Of a stretch of 64,000 nucleotides of DNA, positions 43,515 to 53,154 are shown in pieces. The position numbers and the translations under genes were made by a program. Below the pieces are notes generated by a model that was given only the letters and a program-made list of their open reading frames with translations, did not search any database and was not told the origin of the DNA. The DNA comes from Pseudemcibacter aquimaris (lineage in GTDB: Bacteria > Pseudomonadota > Alphaproteobacteria > Sphingomonadales > Emcibacteraceae), in assembly GCF_028869115.1 (NCBI RefSeq), contig NZ_CP079800.1, positions 2,641,501 through 2,705,500 of the forward strand, read 5' to 3'. Each line of letters opens with the position of its first letter. Within the stretch, counting starts at the first letter, position 1.

Positions 43515-44897
43515 GTGAGCGAAGCAACAACAGAAAAAGTCACCTGGACGACAAGATCGGCCTTTCTTATGGCATCAGTCGGGTGCGCCGTTGGGTTAGG
43601 AAACCTATGGCGTTTCCCCTATATCGCCGGGGAAAATGGTGGTGGTGCTTTTGTACTTATTTACATTGCTTTTGTGTTTTTGCTTGGTGTTCCATTGATT
43701 ATGTCGGAACTCGCCCTTGGTCGTGCTGGTAAAATGAATGCCCTTGGCACGATGAAGAAACTAGTTTCCATGGGACATCACCCAATATGGAAAAGCATCG
43801 GTTATATCAGTATTCTGGTGCCCGTACTCGGACTTACTTATTACAGTGTGATTGCCGGACTTTCCCTTGAATATATATTTAAAGCAGGGTCAGGACAGTT
43901 TGACGGTGTTGATGCCGCCGGGTCAGGTGCCATTTTCCAGGAAGCACAGGATAACTGGCAAGTTTTAACCGTGTGGTTCAGCATTTTTCTATTTTCCACT
44001 GTGGCCATTATTTCACTTGGTGTTAAAGCTGGCCTTGAAAAGGCAGTGAAATTTATGTTGCCGTCATTATTCCTGATCCTTGTGATCTTGGCCGTATATG
44101 CCATGAGCACGGGTGACGCGCGCGGCGCAATTGATTTTCTTATCAATGCCGATTTTTCCAAATTAACCCCACGCGCCATTCTTGAAGCACTTGGTCAGGC
44201 GCTCTTTTCACTGGCGATTGGTGTTGGTGGTCTGATTACGTATGGTGCTTATCTTGATGACGAAGCATCACTGCCACGTTCAGCAGGTATTATTGCCTTA
44301 GCCGATACGGCAGTAGCCTTACTTGCGGGCTTTGCCATTTTCCCAGTTGTGTTTGCATACGGGCTTGAGCCAGGCGAAGGACCGGGATTGATTTTCGCGA
44401 CACTTCCGATTGCCTTTGGTCAAATGCCGGGTGGTATTTTCTTTGGTACTTTATTCTTTGTGCTGCTTTCTTTTGCGGCACTTACATCAACGATTGGCAT
44501 GCTGGAACCAATTGTTGCTTGGTTCGTTGATAAAGGCATGTCGCGTGCTAAAATGGCATGGGCAACAGGCGTTGTCGCATGGTCAATTGGTATGTTCATG
44601 TTATTTTCATTTAACATCCTGGCTGATTTCCAACCGCTTAACTTTATTCCGTTTTATGAAGGCAAAAACCTGTTCGGCATAATGGATTATACGGTTGCGA
44701 ATGTATTGCTGCCGGTTAATGCGCTTCTGATTGCTGTATTCGCCGGATGGGCAATGACAAATGAAATGGCTACAGAACAGCTTGGGTTTAAATACGGCAC
44801 AAGCCAGTTCACCATGTGGCGCATCAGCACAAAATATGTTGCTACAGCAGCCATTACACTGGTCGTTTATATGATGATGTTTGGCAACCCGTTTTAG
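43515..44897 (+). CDS. Sodium-dependent neurotransmitter-symporter (NSS) family transporter
   Basis: A 460-residue LeuT-fold transporter with GTG start and AGGGAAT site. TM1 carries the signature ASVGCAVGLGNLWRFPY, which forms the sodium and substrate sites, followed by NGGGAFVLIY and PLIMSELALGR. About 11 or 12 TM segments. It imports an amino acid with sodium. Its stop overlaps that of the convergent dadA by 4 bp. Substrate unknown; alanine or another D/L amino acid would fit dadA. Confidence 0.93.
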   Translation: MSEATTEKVTWTTRSAFLMASVGCAVGLGNLWRFPYIAGENGGGAFVLIYIAFVFLLGVPLIMSELALGRAGKMNALGTMKKLVSMGHHPIWKSIGYISILVPVLGLTYYSVIAGLSLEYIFKAGSGQFDGVDAAGSGAIFQEAQDNWQVLTVWFSIFLFSTVAIISLGVKAGLEKAVKFMLPSLFLILVILAVYAMSTGDARGAIDFLINADFSKLTPRAILEALGQALFSLAIGVGGLITYGAYLDDEASLPRSAGIIALADTAVALLAGFAIFPVVFAYGLEPGEGPGLIFATLPIAFGQMPGGIFFGTLFFVLLSFAALTSTIGMLEPIVAWFVDKGMSRAKMAWATGVVAWSIGMFMLFSFNILADFQPLNFIPFYEGKNLFGIMDYTVANVLLPVNALLIAVFAGWAMTNEMATEQLGFKYGTSQFTMWRISTKYVATAAITLVVYMMMFGNPF

Positions 44898-46153
44898 GAT
44901 CTATCAAGATTGAACGTAGCCGGATTAAAGTCCGGCTCGTTACCGCTAATGATGTCAGTTAACAATTTCGCTGATCCTGCTGCCATGGTCCATCCAAGCG
45001 GTCCATGTCCCGTATTAACATAAAGGTTATCAATTTTCGTTTTGCCGATATACGGCGATCCATCAACACTTAATGGTCTTAATCCCGCCCATTCAGTCAC
45101 CTGATCTTTATCAAAATAAGGGGCAAAATCCGGATAAAGTTCCTCAAGCAGATTATACATATTATCAAGACGACTTTGGGTAAGGCTGCTATCAAGTCCG
45201 GCAAATTCCGCTGTTCCCGCAATCCTAAGAACGTTACCAAGTGGGGAAATCGCCGCATGGAAACCATCATCAATAATTGGCATGCGCGGCCCACCGTTCC
45301 ATCCCTTAAGCGGCACGGAAATTGAATATCCTTTTGCGGGGCGTACTGGGATATTAAGACCAACCGTTTTCGCAAGTGGTGCGGAAAAACTTCCGGCGCT
45401 GATGACATATTTATCCGCCGATATATCGCCATCACTGGTTCTTAAGGATGATATGTTTCCGTATTTCTTCATCAGCTTTTCAACCGATACCCCGTAACGA
45501 AACTTCGCACCCAACTTCACGGCTTCTTTTTCAATTTCACAACTAAACTTATAAGCATTTCCCGCCTGATCATCTGGAAAATAAACACCACCCGCAAGCT
45601 TATCAATAACGGGTTCCAGTGACGGTTCAACCTTTAACAAGTCTTCACCATATAAAACATCAAACGTCATTCCATGATCACGTAAATGTTCGGATAATTC
45701 TGCAAGCTCATCAAGGCTTTCTTTATCGCGGAATACCTTTATAGACCCGGTTGTGATCTGGTCATAATTCAGGTTCATATTTTCCCTGATATCATCCAAT
45801 AATTTCAGGGAATACCAAGCAAGTTCCGCACTGCGGTGCAGGTTTTTGATATATTTCTGTTCCCTAGAATTATTTAAAAACGACACCCCCCAGGTCAAAA
45901 GTGACGGCAAAGCTTTAGGGCGCAGCTTAAACGCGCTTTTATTATCACCAAGTGATGTGATCAGCGTTTTTAATATTCCCGGTGAATTCCACGGATCAGC
46001 CATTGATGGCGTTAACATTCCTGCGTTGGCAAAACTGGTCTCTAACGCTGGCCCGTCTTGTCTTTCAATAACAGTGACATCGTGTCCTTCTTTCGCAAGG
46101 AAATAGGCGCTCGTGGTACCGACGACGCCTGCGCCAACAATTATAATTTTCAT
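44894..46153 (-). CDS. dadA: D-amino acid dehydrogenase
   Basis: A 419-residue FAD enzyme with the N-terminal dinucleotide motif IVGAGVVGTTSAYFLAKEGH and the glutamate VIERQ. Landmarks include NAGMLTPSMADPWNSPG, a C-terminal WAGLRPLSVDGSPYIG and NTGHGPLGWTMA. It oxidises D-amino acids to 2-oxo acids and ammonia, passing electrons to the respiratory chain. No alanine racemase gene is adjacent. It is followed upstream by a YkvI-type transporter gene 10 bp away, which may be co-transcribed. Confidence 0.93.
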   Translation of the reverse strand: MKIIIVGAGVVGTTSAYFLAKEGHDVTVIERQDGPALETSFANAGMLTPSMADPWNSPGILKTLITSLGDNKSAFKLRPKALPSLLTWGVSFLNNSREQKYIKNLHRSAELAWYSLKLLDDIRENMNLNYDQITTGSIKVFRDKESLDELAELSEHLRDHGMTFDVLYGEDLLKVEPSLEPVIDKLAGGVYFPDDQAGNAYKFSCEIEKEAVKLGAKFRYGVSVEKLMKKYGNISSLRTSDGDISADKYVISAGSFSAPLAKTVGLNIPVRPAKGYSISVPLKGWNGGPRMPIIDDGFHAAISPLGNVLRIAGTAEFAGLDSSLTQSRLDNMYNLLEELYPDFAPYFDKDQVTEWAGLRPLSVDGSPYIGKTKIDNLYVNTGHGPLGWTMAAGSAKLLTDIISGNEPDFNPATFNLDRS

Positions 46154-46163
46154 AACTTAAAAA

Positions 46164-47252
46164 TTATTCCGCTTTGTTCTTTACCATCTTCCAAAGACCA
46201 ATAGTAAATAGAGGGACAATGATCAAGATAATAAATGCATATGTTAAGGTTCCGTACCCTTCTGCGATTAAGTTTACAATCCCAAATTCAGTCGCAAGAA
46301 CGATTGCCGTAAACAAAATACCGATGGCAATGACAGGGCGCATGAACCTTGGCATAACTTTATTTTTATGTTCATAAGCCACCGCCACTCGTTCATTAAT
46401 CGAATGGATCAGTGCCGTACCCGTTTCAATGAATGTTCCAAATAGAATAATTTCAAATAACACCTTAAAAAATGGCACATCCAATATGATCAGCAGGAAA
46501 TTAACCGGCAACGATTCCCCCGTAATTTCCGGATAATACCCCATCATCGCAATAAAAAATAAAATTGCTGGAATGGTCGCAATTGGTCCTGCCAATAGCC
46601 CTGCAGTAACGGCCTCTTTACGGGATGTTAAATGACGAATACAAAATAAAACGGCAGGGATCGTCGCAAGGTTATACCCTGAATATGTAAGCCCGCCTTT
46701 AATCCACCCCTCTCCCACAGGGTAGCTTGAAAAATTGGCCGCAATTTTATCGCCAAATACAGAAATACATAAAATTACAAATGCGGCATAGGCGATATAA
46801 AGTAGAATGGACCATGCACTTAAGAATTTTTCAATGATGTTTGATCCGTAAAAAACCAATACCCCAACAGAAATCATCATCGCAGTGGTTCCCCATATTG
46901 GCATAATTCCATAATTTTCAAGCAGTAATGCGCCGGCCGCAGCACCGACAATTGATATTGTTAATAGAATTTGAAGCATATATGCAATCTCAAACAGGAA
47001 GCTAAATCGCCCGAGCGTTTGGCTGAAATAGGTCTGATAATCGAAACTTTTCGTCATTCTGGCAAGTTCAAAACATGCCGCAAGCGTTATACTCCAGATG
47101 GTCATGGCAACAAAAATGCCAAGTAGTCCACCTATCGGGCCCGATCCAAAAAAGAATTCAACAATTTCACGACCTGTTGAATATCCACCTGCAATAATGA
47201 CAGATTGAAAAATAAAACCCGGCAACAAATAACGCTTAAATATACTTCCCAT
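46164..47252 (-). CDS. YkvI-family membrane protein
   Basis: A 362-residue protein with about 10 TM segments, starting MGSIFKRYLLPGFIFQSV; GGAAGGA precedes this ATG, while an earlier ORF start at 47336 lacks a site. The opening FIFQSVIIAGGYSTGREIVEFFF matches the YkvI group, distant relatives of the APC/BCCT-type transporters with no proven substrate. It is upstream of and close to dadA, so a role in amino acid transport is reasonable but unproven. Confidence 0.75.
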   Translation of the reverse strand: MGSIFKRYLLPGFIFQSVIIAGGYSTGREIVEFFFGSGPIGGLLGIFVAMTIWSITLAACFELARMTKSFDYQTYFSQTLGRFSFLFEIAYMLQILLTISIVGAAAGALLLENYGIMPIWGTTAMMISVGVLVFYGSNIIEKFLSAWSILLYIAYAAFVILCISVFGDKIAANFSSYPVGEGWIKGGLTYSGYNLATIPAVLFCIRHLTSRKEAVTAGLLAGPIATIPAILFFIAMMGYYPEITGESLPVNFLLIILDVPFFKVLFEIILFGTFIETGTALIHSINERVAVAYEHKNKVMPRFMRPVIAIGILFTAIVLATEFGIVNLIAEGYGTLTYAFIILIIVPLFTIGLWKMVKNKAE

Positions 47253-47360
47253 TTCATTCCTTCCATTCAATTTGAAACGACCATGGCATTTATATTTGTT
47301 TGATGCAAAGGCAAAATCAGTATATATTTTACACAAGTGTAAAACTTAGGATGTGTATTT

Positions 47361-48629
47361 ATGAATAAACCCTTTAAAAACAAATCATTAAATGCCAAAC
47401 CAATTGATGAATTAACCGGAATCAAAGTGAACGATGATTTCGAAAGGTTTGAACAAAAGTTTGATATTTATTGCCGTGCCATGTGGGATCCGGAAATCAG
47501 ATCGGAAAAATCCGATAAATTTTTCGAAGGCTATTATATGCCCTACGCCAAGGCACGTAAAACCGATGGGTTTAGCCAAAAAGATTATGCGTTCAGAAAT
47601 GCAGCATGGCATGTGAATAACGTGATCCGTGACATTGAAAAATCCGGTGAATTTAGAAAAGAAAAACCGGATGAAATCAGAAAAGAAGGCTTTTGGGATT
47701 ATTACACATCCCATGATGAAGGATGGCCAGAACCATACCCGTTTGAAAGCGCCGCCGAAGCCACACGTGACCTTAAAAAAGTGGCCGGATTTTGTGGTGT
47801 CGGTGACCTTGGTGTTTGTGAATATGATGAAAGATGGATGTATAAATCCATATTCAGTAAGGAAGGAAACGGTCAAAAACCACAAGAAATCCCTAGTGAC
47901 ATTCCAAACGTTATTGTGACATTGGAACCCATGGACCGTGAACTGATCAAAACGGTTCCTTCTGCACTATCCGGTGCTGCAACGGGGCTAGGTTATACTT
48001 TTGACGGTGTCGCAATCATTACGCTTGCGCAATATATCCGAAATATGGGGTATCGTGCTTATGCCACGCTGAATGATAGTGCATTATGTATACCACTTGC
48101 CTTACAAGCCGGACTTGGTGAGGTCGGCCGTCATGGCATGCTGATCAATGAAAAATATGGCCCCCGTTTTAGGATTGGAAAAATCTTCACCGATATGCCG
48201 CTGGAAATTAACAAGCCTAAAAAATTTGGTGTTGAGGAATTTTGTAATAATTGCGACAGATGTGCAGTCGCGTGCCCGCCTAGTGCCATTCCATTTGACG
48301 ATCCAAGCGATCATGTCCATAGCGAAAGCAACATCAAAGGCGTAGTAAAATGGACACCGTCCGCCGAAAAATGTTTTAAATTCTGGTGCAATCAAAATAC
48401 TGATTGTATTATCTGTGTCAGGTCATGCCCTTACAATCGCGACTTTTCAAAATTACGACACAGGTTGTGGTTGAAACTTGCCAAAAGCCCGTTTAAAAAG
48501 CTTGCTTTAAAACTTGATGACTGGCTTATGGATCGTGGTCGCTTAAAAACCAGCTGGTGGTGGCGCCCTGAACTTAAAAAGACAGAAGCCGCAGAAACGC
48601 CAAAGCGTAAAAAGAAAAGAAAAAAATGA
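47361..48629 (+). CDS. Reductive-dehalogenase-like iron-sulfur protein
   Basis: A 422-residue cytoplasmic protein. Residues about 200-275 match the corrinoid-binding core of reductive dehalogenases (LGYTFDGVAIITLAQYIR, then GLGEVGRHGMLINEKYGPRF). Two ferredoxin-type clusters follow: C295, C298, C301, C305 and C343 or C338 with C349, C352, C356 (CIICVRSCPYNRD). There is no Tat signal and no B-subunit gene, unlike respiratory RdhA, and no C-terminal reductase domain. It could be a non-respiratory dehalogenase or a corrinoid enzyme with another role. QueG is unlikely: the spacing differs and the HEAT-like tail is missing. The C-terminus is strongly basic (KRKKKRKK). Confidence 0.78.
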   Translation: MNKPFKNKSLNAKPIDELTGIKVNDDFERFEQKFDIYCRAMWDPEIRSEKSDKFFEGYYMPYAKARKTDGFSQKDYAFRNAAWHVNNVIRDIEKSGEFRKEKPDEIRKEGFWDYYTSHDEGWPEPYPFESAAEATRDLKKVAGFCGVGDLGVCEYDERWMYKSIFSKEGNGQKPQEIPSDIPNVIVTLEPMDRELIKTVPSALSGAATGLGYTFDGVAIITLAQYIRNMGYRAYATLNDSALCIPLALQAGLGEVGRHGMLINEKYGPRFRIGKIFTDMPLEINKPKKFGVEEFCNNCDRCAVACPPSAIPFDDPSDHVHSESNIKGVVKWTPSAEKCFKFWCNQNTDCIICVRSCPYNRDFSKLRHRLWLKLAKSPFKKLALKLDDWLMDRGRLKTSWWWRPELKKTEAAETPKRKKKRKK

Positions 48630-49468
48630 TTTCAATTGGAAGCAGGAACACTTTAACCGTCACCAGTCATACTGATTTCGGTATTTACCTTGGTGATGAA
48701 ACGGAAAATATTCTGCTTCCTGAAAAATATTTACCTGACGATCAATCGCTTTACGAAATCGGCAAAGAAATGGATGTGTTTGTCTATCTTGATTCAGAAG
48801 ACAGACCCGTCGCAACCACAGAAGAACCTTATGCCGAGGTTGGCGAATGCGCATTTTTACAAGTCGTTGGCAAAACGACATTTGGATCATTTGTCGACTG
48901 GGGTTTATCAAAAGACTTACTTGTTCCTTTTAAAGAACAGCGCGTCCCCATGCATGAGGGCAGATCATATGTCGTCTATATCTATCTTGATAAATCGAAC
49001 CGGATCGCAGCCACAACACAAATAAGCAGGCACCTTAAAGAAGAAAACGAAGGTGATTTTGAATTTCGCCAAGAGGTGGATTTACTGATCACTGGAAAAA
49101 CCGACCTCGGTTATAAAGCAGTGATTAACGGCACCCATCTTGGTCTTATTCATCAAAACGAAGTTGTCCGCCCTATTAGGGCCGGTGATCAGTTTAAAGG
49201 ATATATCGGTGAATTTCGGGATGACGGTCGCATCAATTTAACACTTCAAAAACTGGCCCATGAAATGCGTGAAGAGCTGTCAGATAAAATTCTGGCTTTC
49301 CTTCATGAAAATGGCGGCATCACGACCCTTACTGACAAAAGTCCGCCCGGTGAAATCAATGCCATTTTCCATGTCAGTAAATCCAATTATAAAAAAGCGC
49401 TCGGCAAATTGTTTAAAGAGGGCAAAATCACGTTCCATGAAAAAACGGTCAGGCTGAAACAGGATTAA
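48626..49468 (+). CDS. cvfB: S1-like RNA-binding protein, CvfB family
   Basis: A 280-residue protein with three S1-like OB domains (about 1-65, 66-135 and 145-210) and a C-terminal winged helix (AFLHENGGITTLTDKSPPGE, in part). The start FGIYLGDETENILLPEKYLP and the FGSFVDWGLSKDLLVPFKEQ segment are typical of CvfB/YitL, which binds RNA and affects virulence gene expression in Firmicutes. It overlaps the preceding stop as ATGA. The reason for pairing with a dehalogenase-like gene is not evident. Confidence 0.88.
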   Translation: MISIGSRNTLTVTSHTDFGIYLGDETENILLPEKYLPDDQSLYEIGKEMDVFVYLDSEDRPVATTEEPYAEVGECAFLQVVGKTTFGSFVDWGLSKDLLVPFKEQRVPMHEGRSYVVYIYLDKSNRIAATTQISRHLKEENEGDFEFRQEVDLLITGKTDLGYKAVINGTHLGLIHQNEVVRPIRAGDQFKGYIGEFRDDGRINLTLQKLAHEMREELSDKILAFLHENGGITTLTDKSPPGEINAIFHVSKSNYKKALGKLFKEGKITFHEKTVRLKQD

Positions 49469-50946
49469 CGAACACGCATATGTTCGGGGATAACCTTCTT
49501 TTCAAGAAGTTCAAAAAGAAGTTCCGTGATTATTGCAAGACATGCGGCTGGCACCGCCCCTTGTAAAATTAGGTTCGTATCATTCAACGCTAGCCCGGTC
49601 ACAATTGGCTCACCAAGCCCGCCCGCACCAATAAACGCCGCGAGTGTCGCCGTACCAATACAAATGATCGTCGCTGTTCTGATACCTGACAATATATTGG
49701 GTAAAGCAAGCGGGAAAATAACCCGACTTAATTGTTGAAAGCGCGTCATGCCAATGGCGCGTGATACATTAACCAGGACCGGGTCAATCGTCGTTAATGC
49801 GGTCACGGCACTTCTTAAAATTGGTAACAAGGAATATAAAAATAACGCAAGAATGGCCGGTAGTTCACCAATACCGAAAAGCGGGATCATAAGCGCCAGC
49901 AATGCAATAGACGGGATCGTTTGCATAAGTCCAGAAAAATAAATCACTGATCTTGATAATTTAACGGATCTAAAAATCAAAAAAGCCAATATAAGAGCAA
50001 ATACACACCCAGCTGATAACGCGATCAACGTGATTTTGATGTGTGTTAATGTATTGGATAACAACCGGGTTGACCAACCCGCCTGCTGCCTTTGCTCACT
50101 AACGAGATTTTTTGAAATTAGAAATTCATTTGCAACATCCGCGAATGTTCTTTCATGAATAACTACTTGAGCATTCATTGCACGCATGCTCTCGTCATTT
50201 AAACTACTGGATAACTCAGCAAGCAGTTCTGCTGCCCTTAATGGAAAATCTGTCCTTGTGAGTGATGCCGCAAAATATTTCGGAAAAAATTCAAGATCAT
50301 CTTTCAGTAAAATAAGCCCGTATCTTTCGATATCACCATCTGTTGAATAAGCATCCGTCATATCAATGGCATCTTCATCAATGGCCTTATAGGCAAGGCC
50401 ATGCTGAATTCCTGTGGGTTCATAAGAAAGCCCGTATGCCGCCTTTAACGCCGGCCATCCATCATTGCGATTTAAAAATTCATGACTGAAATGCACATTT
50501 AAATCTGGATGATTTTGTAAATCAGAAATGCTCTTAATACCTTTTTCATCGCTTAATTCACGTTTAATCGCCATCGCATAGGTATTATTAAATCCAAACG
50601 TGAAATTTACATGCAAGTCTTTATCGTTCAAAATTTTATTAAGGTCATCAATTGAGATTGGATTATCTGAAAGCTCATCCTCGCTTAACAGTGCAGCTGT
50701 TATTGTACCGGTATATTCAGGGTATAAATCAATCTCACCAGATGTCAGTGCATTATAGGTAATAAGCGTCCCACCCATTCCAAACCGCCGGTCAACGATG
50801 TAACCATCACTTTCTAATAACTGCGACATTATTTCCGCGAGTAAATAGCTTTCGCCATCCATTTTGCTGCCCACAGTAATGGTTTCTTTATCCTGCGCGA
50901 ACGTAAATGGCCCCACTAAAGTTAAGGCCAAGAACATTAATTTCAC
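49465..50946 (-). CDS. Osmolyte ABC transporter: substrate-binding protein fused to permease
   Basis: A 493-residue fusion. A signal peptide (MKLMFLALTLVGPFTFAQ) and an OpuAC/OsmF-type binding domain (ITVGSKMDGESYLLAEIMSQ, TYNALTSGEIDLYPEYTGT; about residues 22-275) come first. A permease domain of about six TM segments follows (about 285-485) with the coupling EAA-like VSRAIGMTRFQQLSRVIFPLALP, in part. Most known fusions place the permease first. The family imports betaine, choline, carnitine or similar compounds. The partner ATPase is probably the product of 53607-54332. GTG start; an ATG follows 3 codons later. Confidence 0.88.
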   Translation of the reverse strand: MKLMFLALTLVGPFTFAQDKETITVGSKMDGESYLLAEIMSQLLESDGYIVDRRFGMGGTLITYNALTSGEIDLYPEYTGTITAALLSEDELSDNPISIDDLNKILNDKDLHVNFTFGFNNTYAMAIKRELSDEKGIKSISDLQNHPDLNVHFSHEFLNRNDGWPALKAAYGLSYEPTGIQHGLAYKAIDEDAIDMTDAYSTDGDIERYGLILLKDDLEFFPKYFAASLTRTDFPLRAAELLAELSSSLNDESMRAMNAQVVIHERTFADVANEFLISKNLVSEQRQQAGWSTRLLSNTLTHIKITLIALSAGCVFALILAFLIFRSVKLSRSVIYFSGLMQTIPSIALLALMIPLFGIGELPAILALFLYSLLPILRSAVTALTTIDPVLVNVSRAIGMTRFQQLSRVIFPLALPNILSGIRTATIICIGTATLAAFIGAGGLGEPIVTGLALNDTNLILQGAVPAACLAIITELLFELLEKKVIPEHMRVR

Positions 50947-51022
50947 TGTGATTGATTTAAAGATTTTTCTTTCCCTGATACCTTTTTAATCAGTATCAGG
51001 GATATATGGTTTTAAGTCAAAC

Positions 51023-51949
51023 CTAACGCGGCAATAAATGAATTCCTGCGAGCATACAGCGCACTGAACCACCCGCCAGTTCAATTGTCGGAATTTCAAG
51101 CGGCAGTATGGTTGTGCTTTCTTCGATTTTGGCTATTTGCTCGTCGGTTAGCGCATCAACGGCTCTTTTGGAAATGGCAAGAATGCGTCCTTCGCTACCC
51201 TGTAATTCCAGCGCATTGCCGGCAAAATTGGCAATTTGATCTTTGCTTAATGCAATGACTTCGCGACCGGAACTTTCAAATCTTGATACGATCTCGTCCC
51301 GTCTTGCTGGATCATCCATCATATCAAGCCCGACCATCACAAAATCGGTGGCGATACACATAAGTACATTTGTATGATAAACGGGTGTACCACTATCATC
51401 AAAAGCATCAAACGCCATTGGTTCATAATTAAAATGGGTACAAAATCTTTCTAATGTCACCGGATCAGCACGGTTTGATTTGGTCACATAAGCAACACGG
51501 TCCCTATGGTCCAACACCATTGCCCCTGTCCCTTCAAGAAAAAGACCGTCCGGCTCAAGGCCAGAATAATCAATCACATCTTGAACACGGTAATTGGTTT
51601 TAAGCATTTCAATAATGTCATACCGTCTTTCCAATCTGCGGTTTTCAGGGAACATTGGGTATATGGCCACATGACCGCCCGAATGGGTCGAAAACCAATT
51701 GTTCGGGAAAACGGAATCCGGTGTTTTCGTTCCTTCATCTTCAAAGATATGAACTCTTACGCCTTTTTCTTCTAATTTCTCAGCGACAATTGTTGCTTCT
51801 TGAAAAGCTTTTTTTGAAACTTCAGCTTCGGATAAATCCTCGCTTGTTTGTTGAAAGCTATTATCTTTTGCCGTTTGTGAATTGGGCACAAAGTGATGCG
51901 GCCGCACCATAATTACAGCCGCAGGTGCCTGAACACTGCGTTTTTCCAT
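51023..51949 (-). CDS. ctlX: CtlX-family citrulline hydrolase / amidinotransferase-like enzyme
   Basis: A 308-residue pentein-fold enzyme with the CtlX hallmarks: PAAVIMVRPHHFVPN opening, PDSVFPNNWFSTH (aspartate binding the guanidino or ureido group), catalytic histidine in YHTNVLMCIA and nucleophile C298 in GGSVRCMLAGIHLLPR. CtlX proteins hydrolyse citrulline; related arginine dihydrolases release ammonia and make ornithine from arginine. The following step is encoded next door by ornithine cyclodeaminase. It starts 2 bp after that gene ends, with a GGAGAG site. Confidence 0.88.
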   Translation of the reverse strand: MEKRSVQAPAAVIMVRPHHFVPNSQTAKDNSFQQTSEDLSEAEVSKKAFQEATIVAEKLEEKGVRVHIFEDEGTKTPDSVFPNNWFSTHSGGHVAIYPMFPENRRLERRYDIIEMLKTNYRVQDVIDYSGLEPDGLFLEGTGAMVLDHRDRVAYVTKSNRADPVTLERFCTHFNYEPMAFDAFDDSGTPVYHTNVLMCIATDFVMVGLDMMDDPARRDEIVSRFESSGREVIALSKDQIANFAGNALELQGSEGRILAISKRAVDALTDEQIAKIEESTTILPLEIPTIELAGGSVRCMLAGIHLLPR

Positions 51950-51951
51950 GG

Positions 51952-53019
51952 TTACTCTCCGTCATTGTTTTTTGCGGCCCTTTGCACCATACCAAACAGA
52001 TCACGTGGATCATCAGGGTCAGCAAGCATATCCAAATTTTGGAAATGGCCTGTTCTTTGTAGCTGGTCATGCAAATATCTTAGGGCCGAGAAATCCTCAA
52101 TCGCGAAACCAACACCATCAAAAAGGGTGATTTGTTTTTCAGATGTGCGTCCTTCAACTTCGCCAGTCATAACCTGCCATAATTCTTTTACCGGATAATC
52201 ATCATCAAGCTGTTGAATTTCACCTTCTATGCGGGTTTGTGGGGTATATTCCACGAAAATATCAGAACGCAGTAGGATATCTTTATGAAGTTCCGTTTTA
52301 CCAGGACAGTCACCACCGATGGCATTAATATGAACACCCGACCCAACCATGTTATCAGTAAGAATGGTTGCATATTGCTTATCGGCAGTACATGTGGTGA
52401 TTACATCTGCGCCTTCAACGGCCATTTGTTCGCTATCACATGGAACCACTTTTAAGCCGCGACCTTCAAGGTTACGCATACATTTTTCAGTGGCCGCTGC
52501 ATCAACATCATAAAGGCGTACTTCTTCGATGCCACAGATGGATTTAAACGCCAGCGCCTGAAATTCTGATTGCGCGCCGTTTCCGACCATCGCCATTGTT
52601 TTTGAACCCTTTGGCATTAAGTATTTTGCCGCAAGTGCCGATGTTGCCGCCGTACGAAGGGCCGTTAAAATTGTCATTTCCGTGAACATTAATGGATAAC
52701 CTGTTTCCACATCAGAAAGCACACCAAACGCCGTTACCGTTTGAAGGCCGTCTTTTGTATTTTTCGGGTGACCATTCACATATTTAAAACCATAAATTTG
52801 ACCATCACTCGTCGGCATTAATTCAATCACGCCTTCTTGTGAATGGGAGGCAACACGTGGTGTTTTATCAAATTCCGGCCAGCGGCGAAAATCTTCATCA
52901 AGATATTCTGTAATTCCGGCAAGCATTTCTTCAACGCCGATATCTAAAATAATCTTCATCATGTCATCAACACTGACGAATGGGACAAGGTTAAGTTCGT
53001 TTAATGATTTTTTATTCAT
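51952..53019 (-). CDS. Ornithine cyclodeaminase
   Basis: A 355-residue enzyme of the ornithine cyclodeaminase/mu-crystallin family, starting MNKKSLNELNLVPFVS; GTGAG precedes this ATG, and a GTG at 53031 is the alternative. NAD-binding VGNGAQSEFQALAF, the active-site RTAATSALAAKYLMPK and NAIGGDCPGKTELHKDIL are present. It converts ornithine to proline and ammonia. With CtlX this gives citrulline or arginine to proline in two genes, a job done by one fused protein in cyanobacteria. The divergent Lrp gene probably regulates it. Confidence 0.92.
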   Translation of the reverse strand: MNKKSLNELNLVPFVSVDDMMKIILDIGVEEMLAGITEYLDEDFRRWPEFDKTPRVASHSQEGVIELMPTSDGQIYGFKYVNGHPKNTKDGLQTVTAFGVLSDVETGYPLMFTEMTILTALRTAATSALAAKYLMPKGSKTMAMVGNGAQSEFQALAFKSICGIEEVRLYDVDAAATEKCMRNLEGRGLKVVPCDSEQMAVEGADVITTCTADKQYATILTDNMVGSGVHINAIGGDCPGKTELHKDILLRSDIFVEYTPQTRIEGEIQQLDDDYPVKELWQVMTGEVEGRTSEKQITLFDGVGFAIEDFSALRYLHDQLQRTGHFQNLDMLADPDDPRDLFGMVQRAAKNNDGE

Positions 53020-53154
53020 AATATTGCTCACTTAAGTTCTTAAAAACAGATTTTACCAAAGCACAAAACTAGCAACAATGTCATTTTTTGATAAAAATTG
53101 ATGCATAATTGTACATTTTGATATATAAAATTGTGAAAAATAACAATTTCAAAC

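Noticed and set aside
47361-48629. Epoxyqueuosine reductase QueG
   Set aside because: Similar iron-sulfur motifs, but the GLGEVGRHGMLI core, cysteine spacing and basic tail fit the dehalogenase group better.
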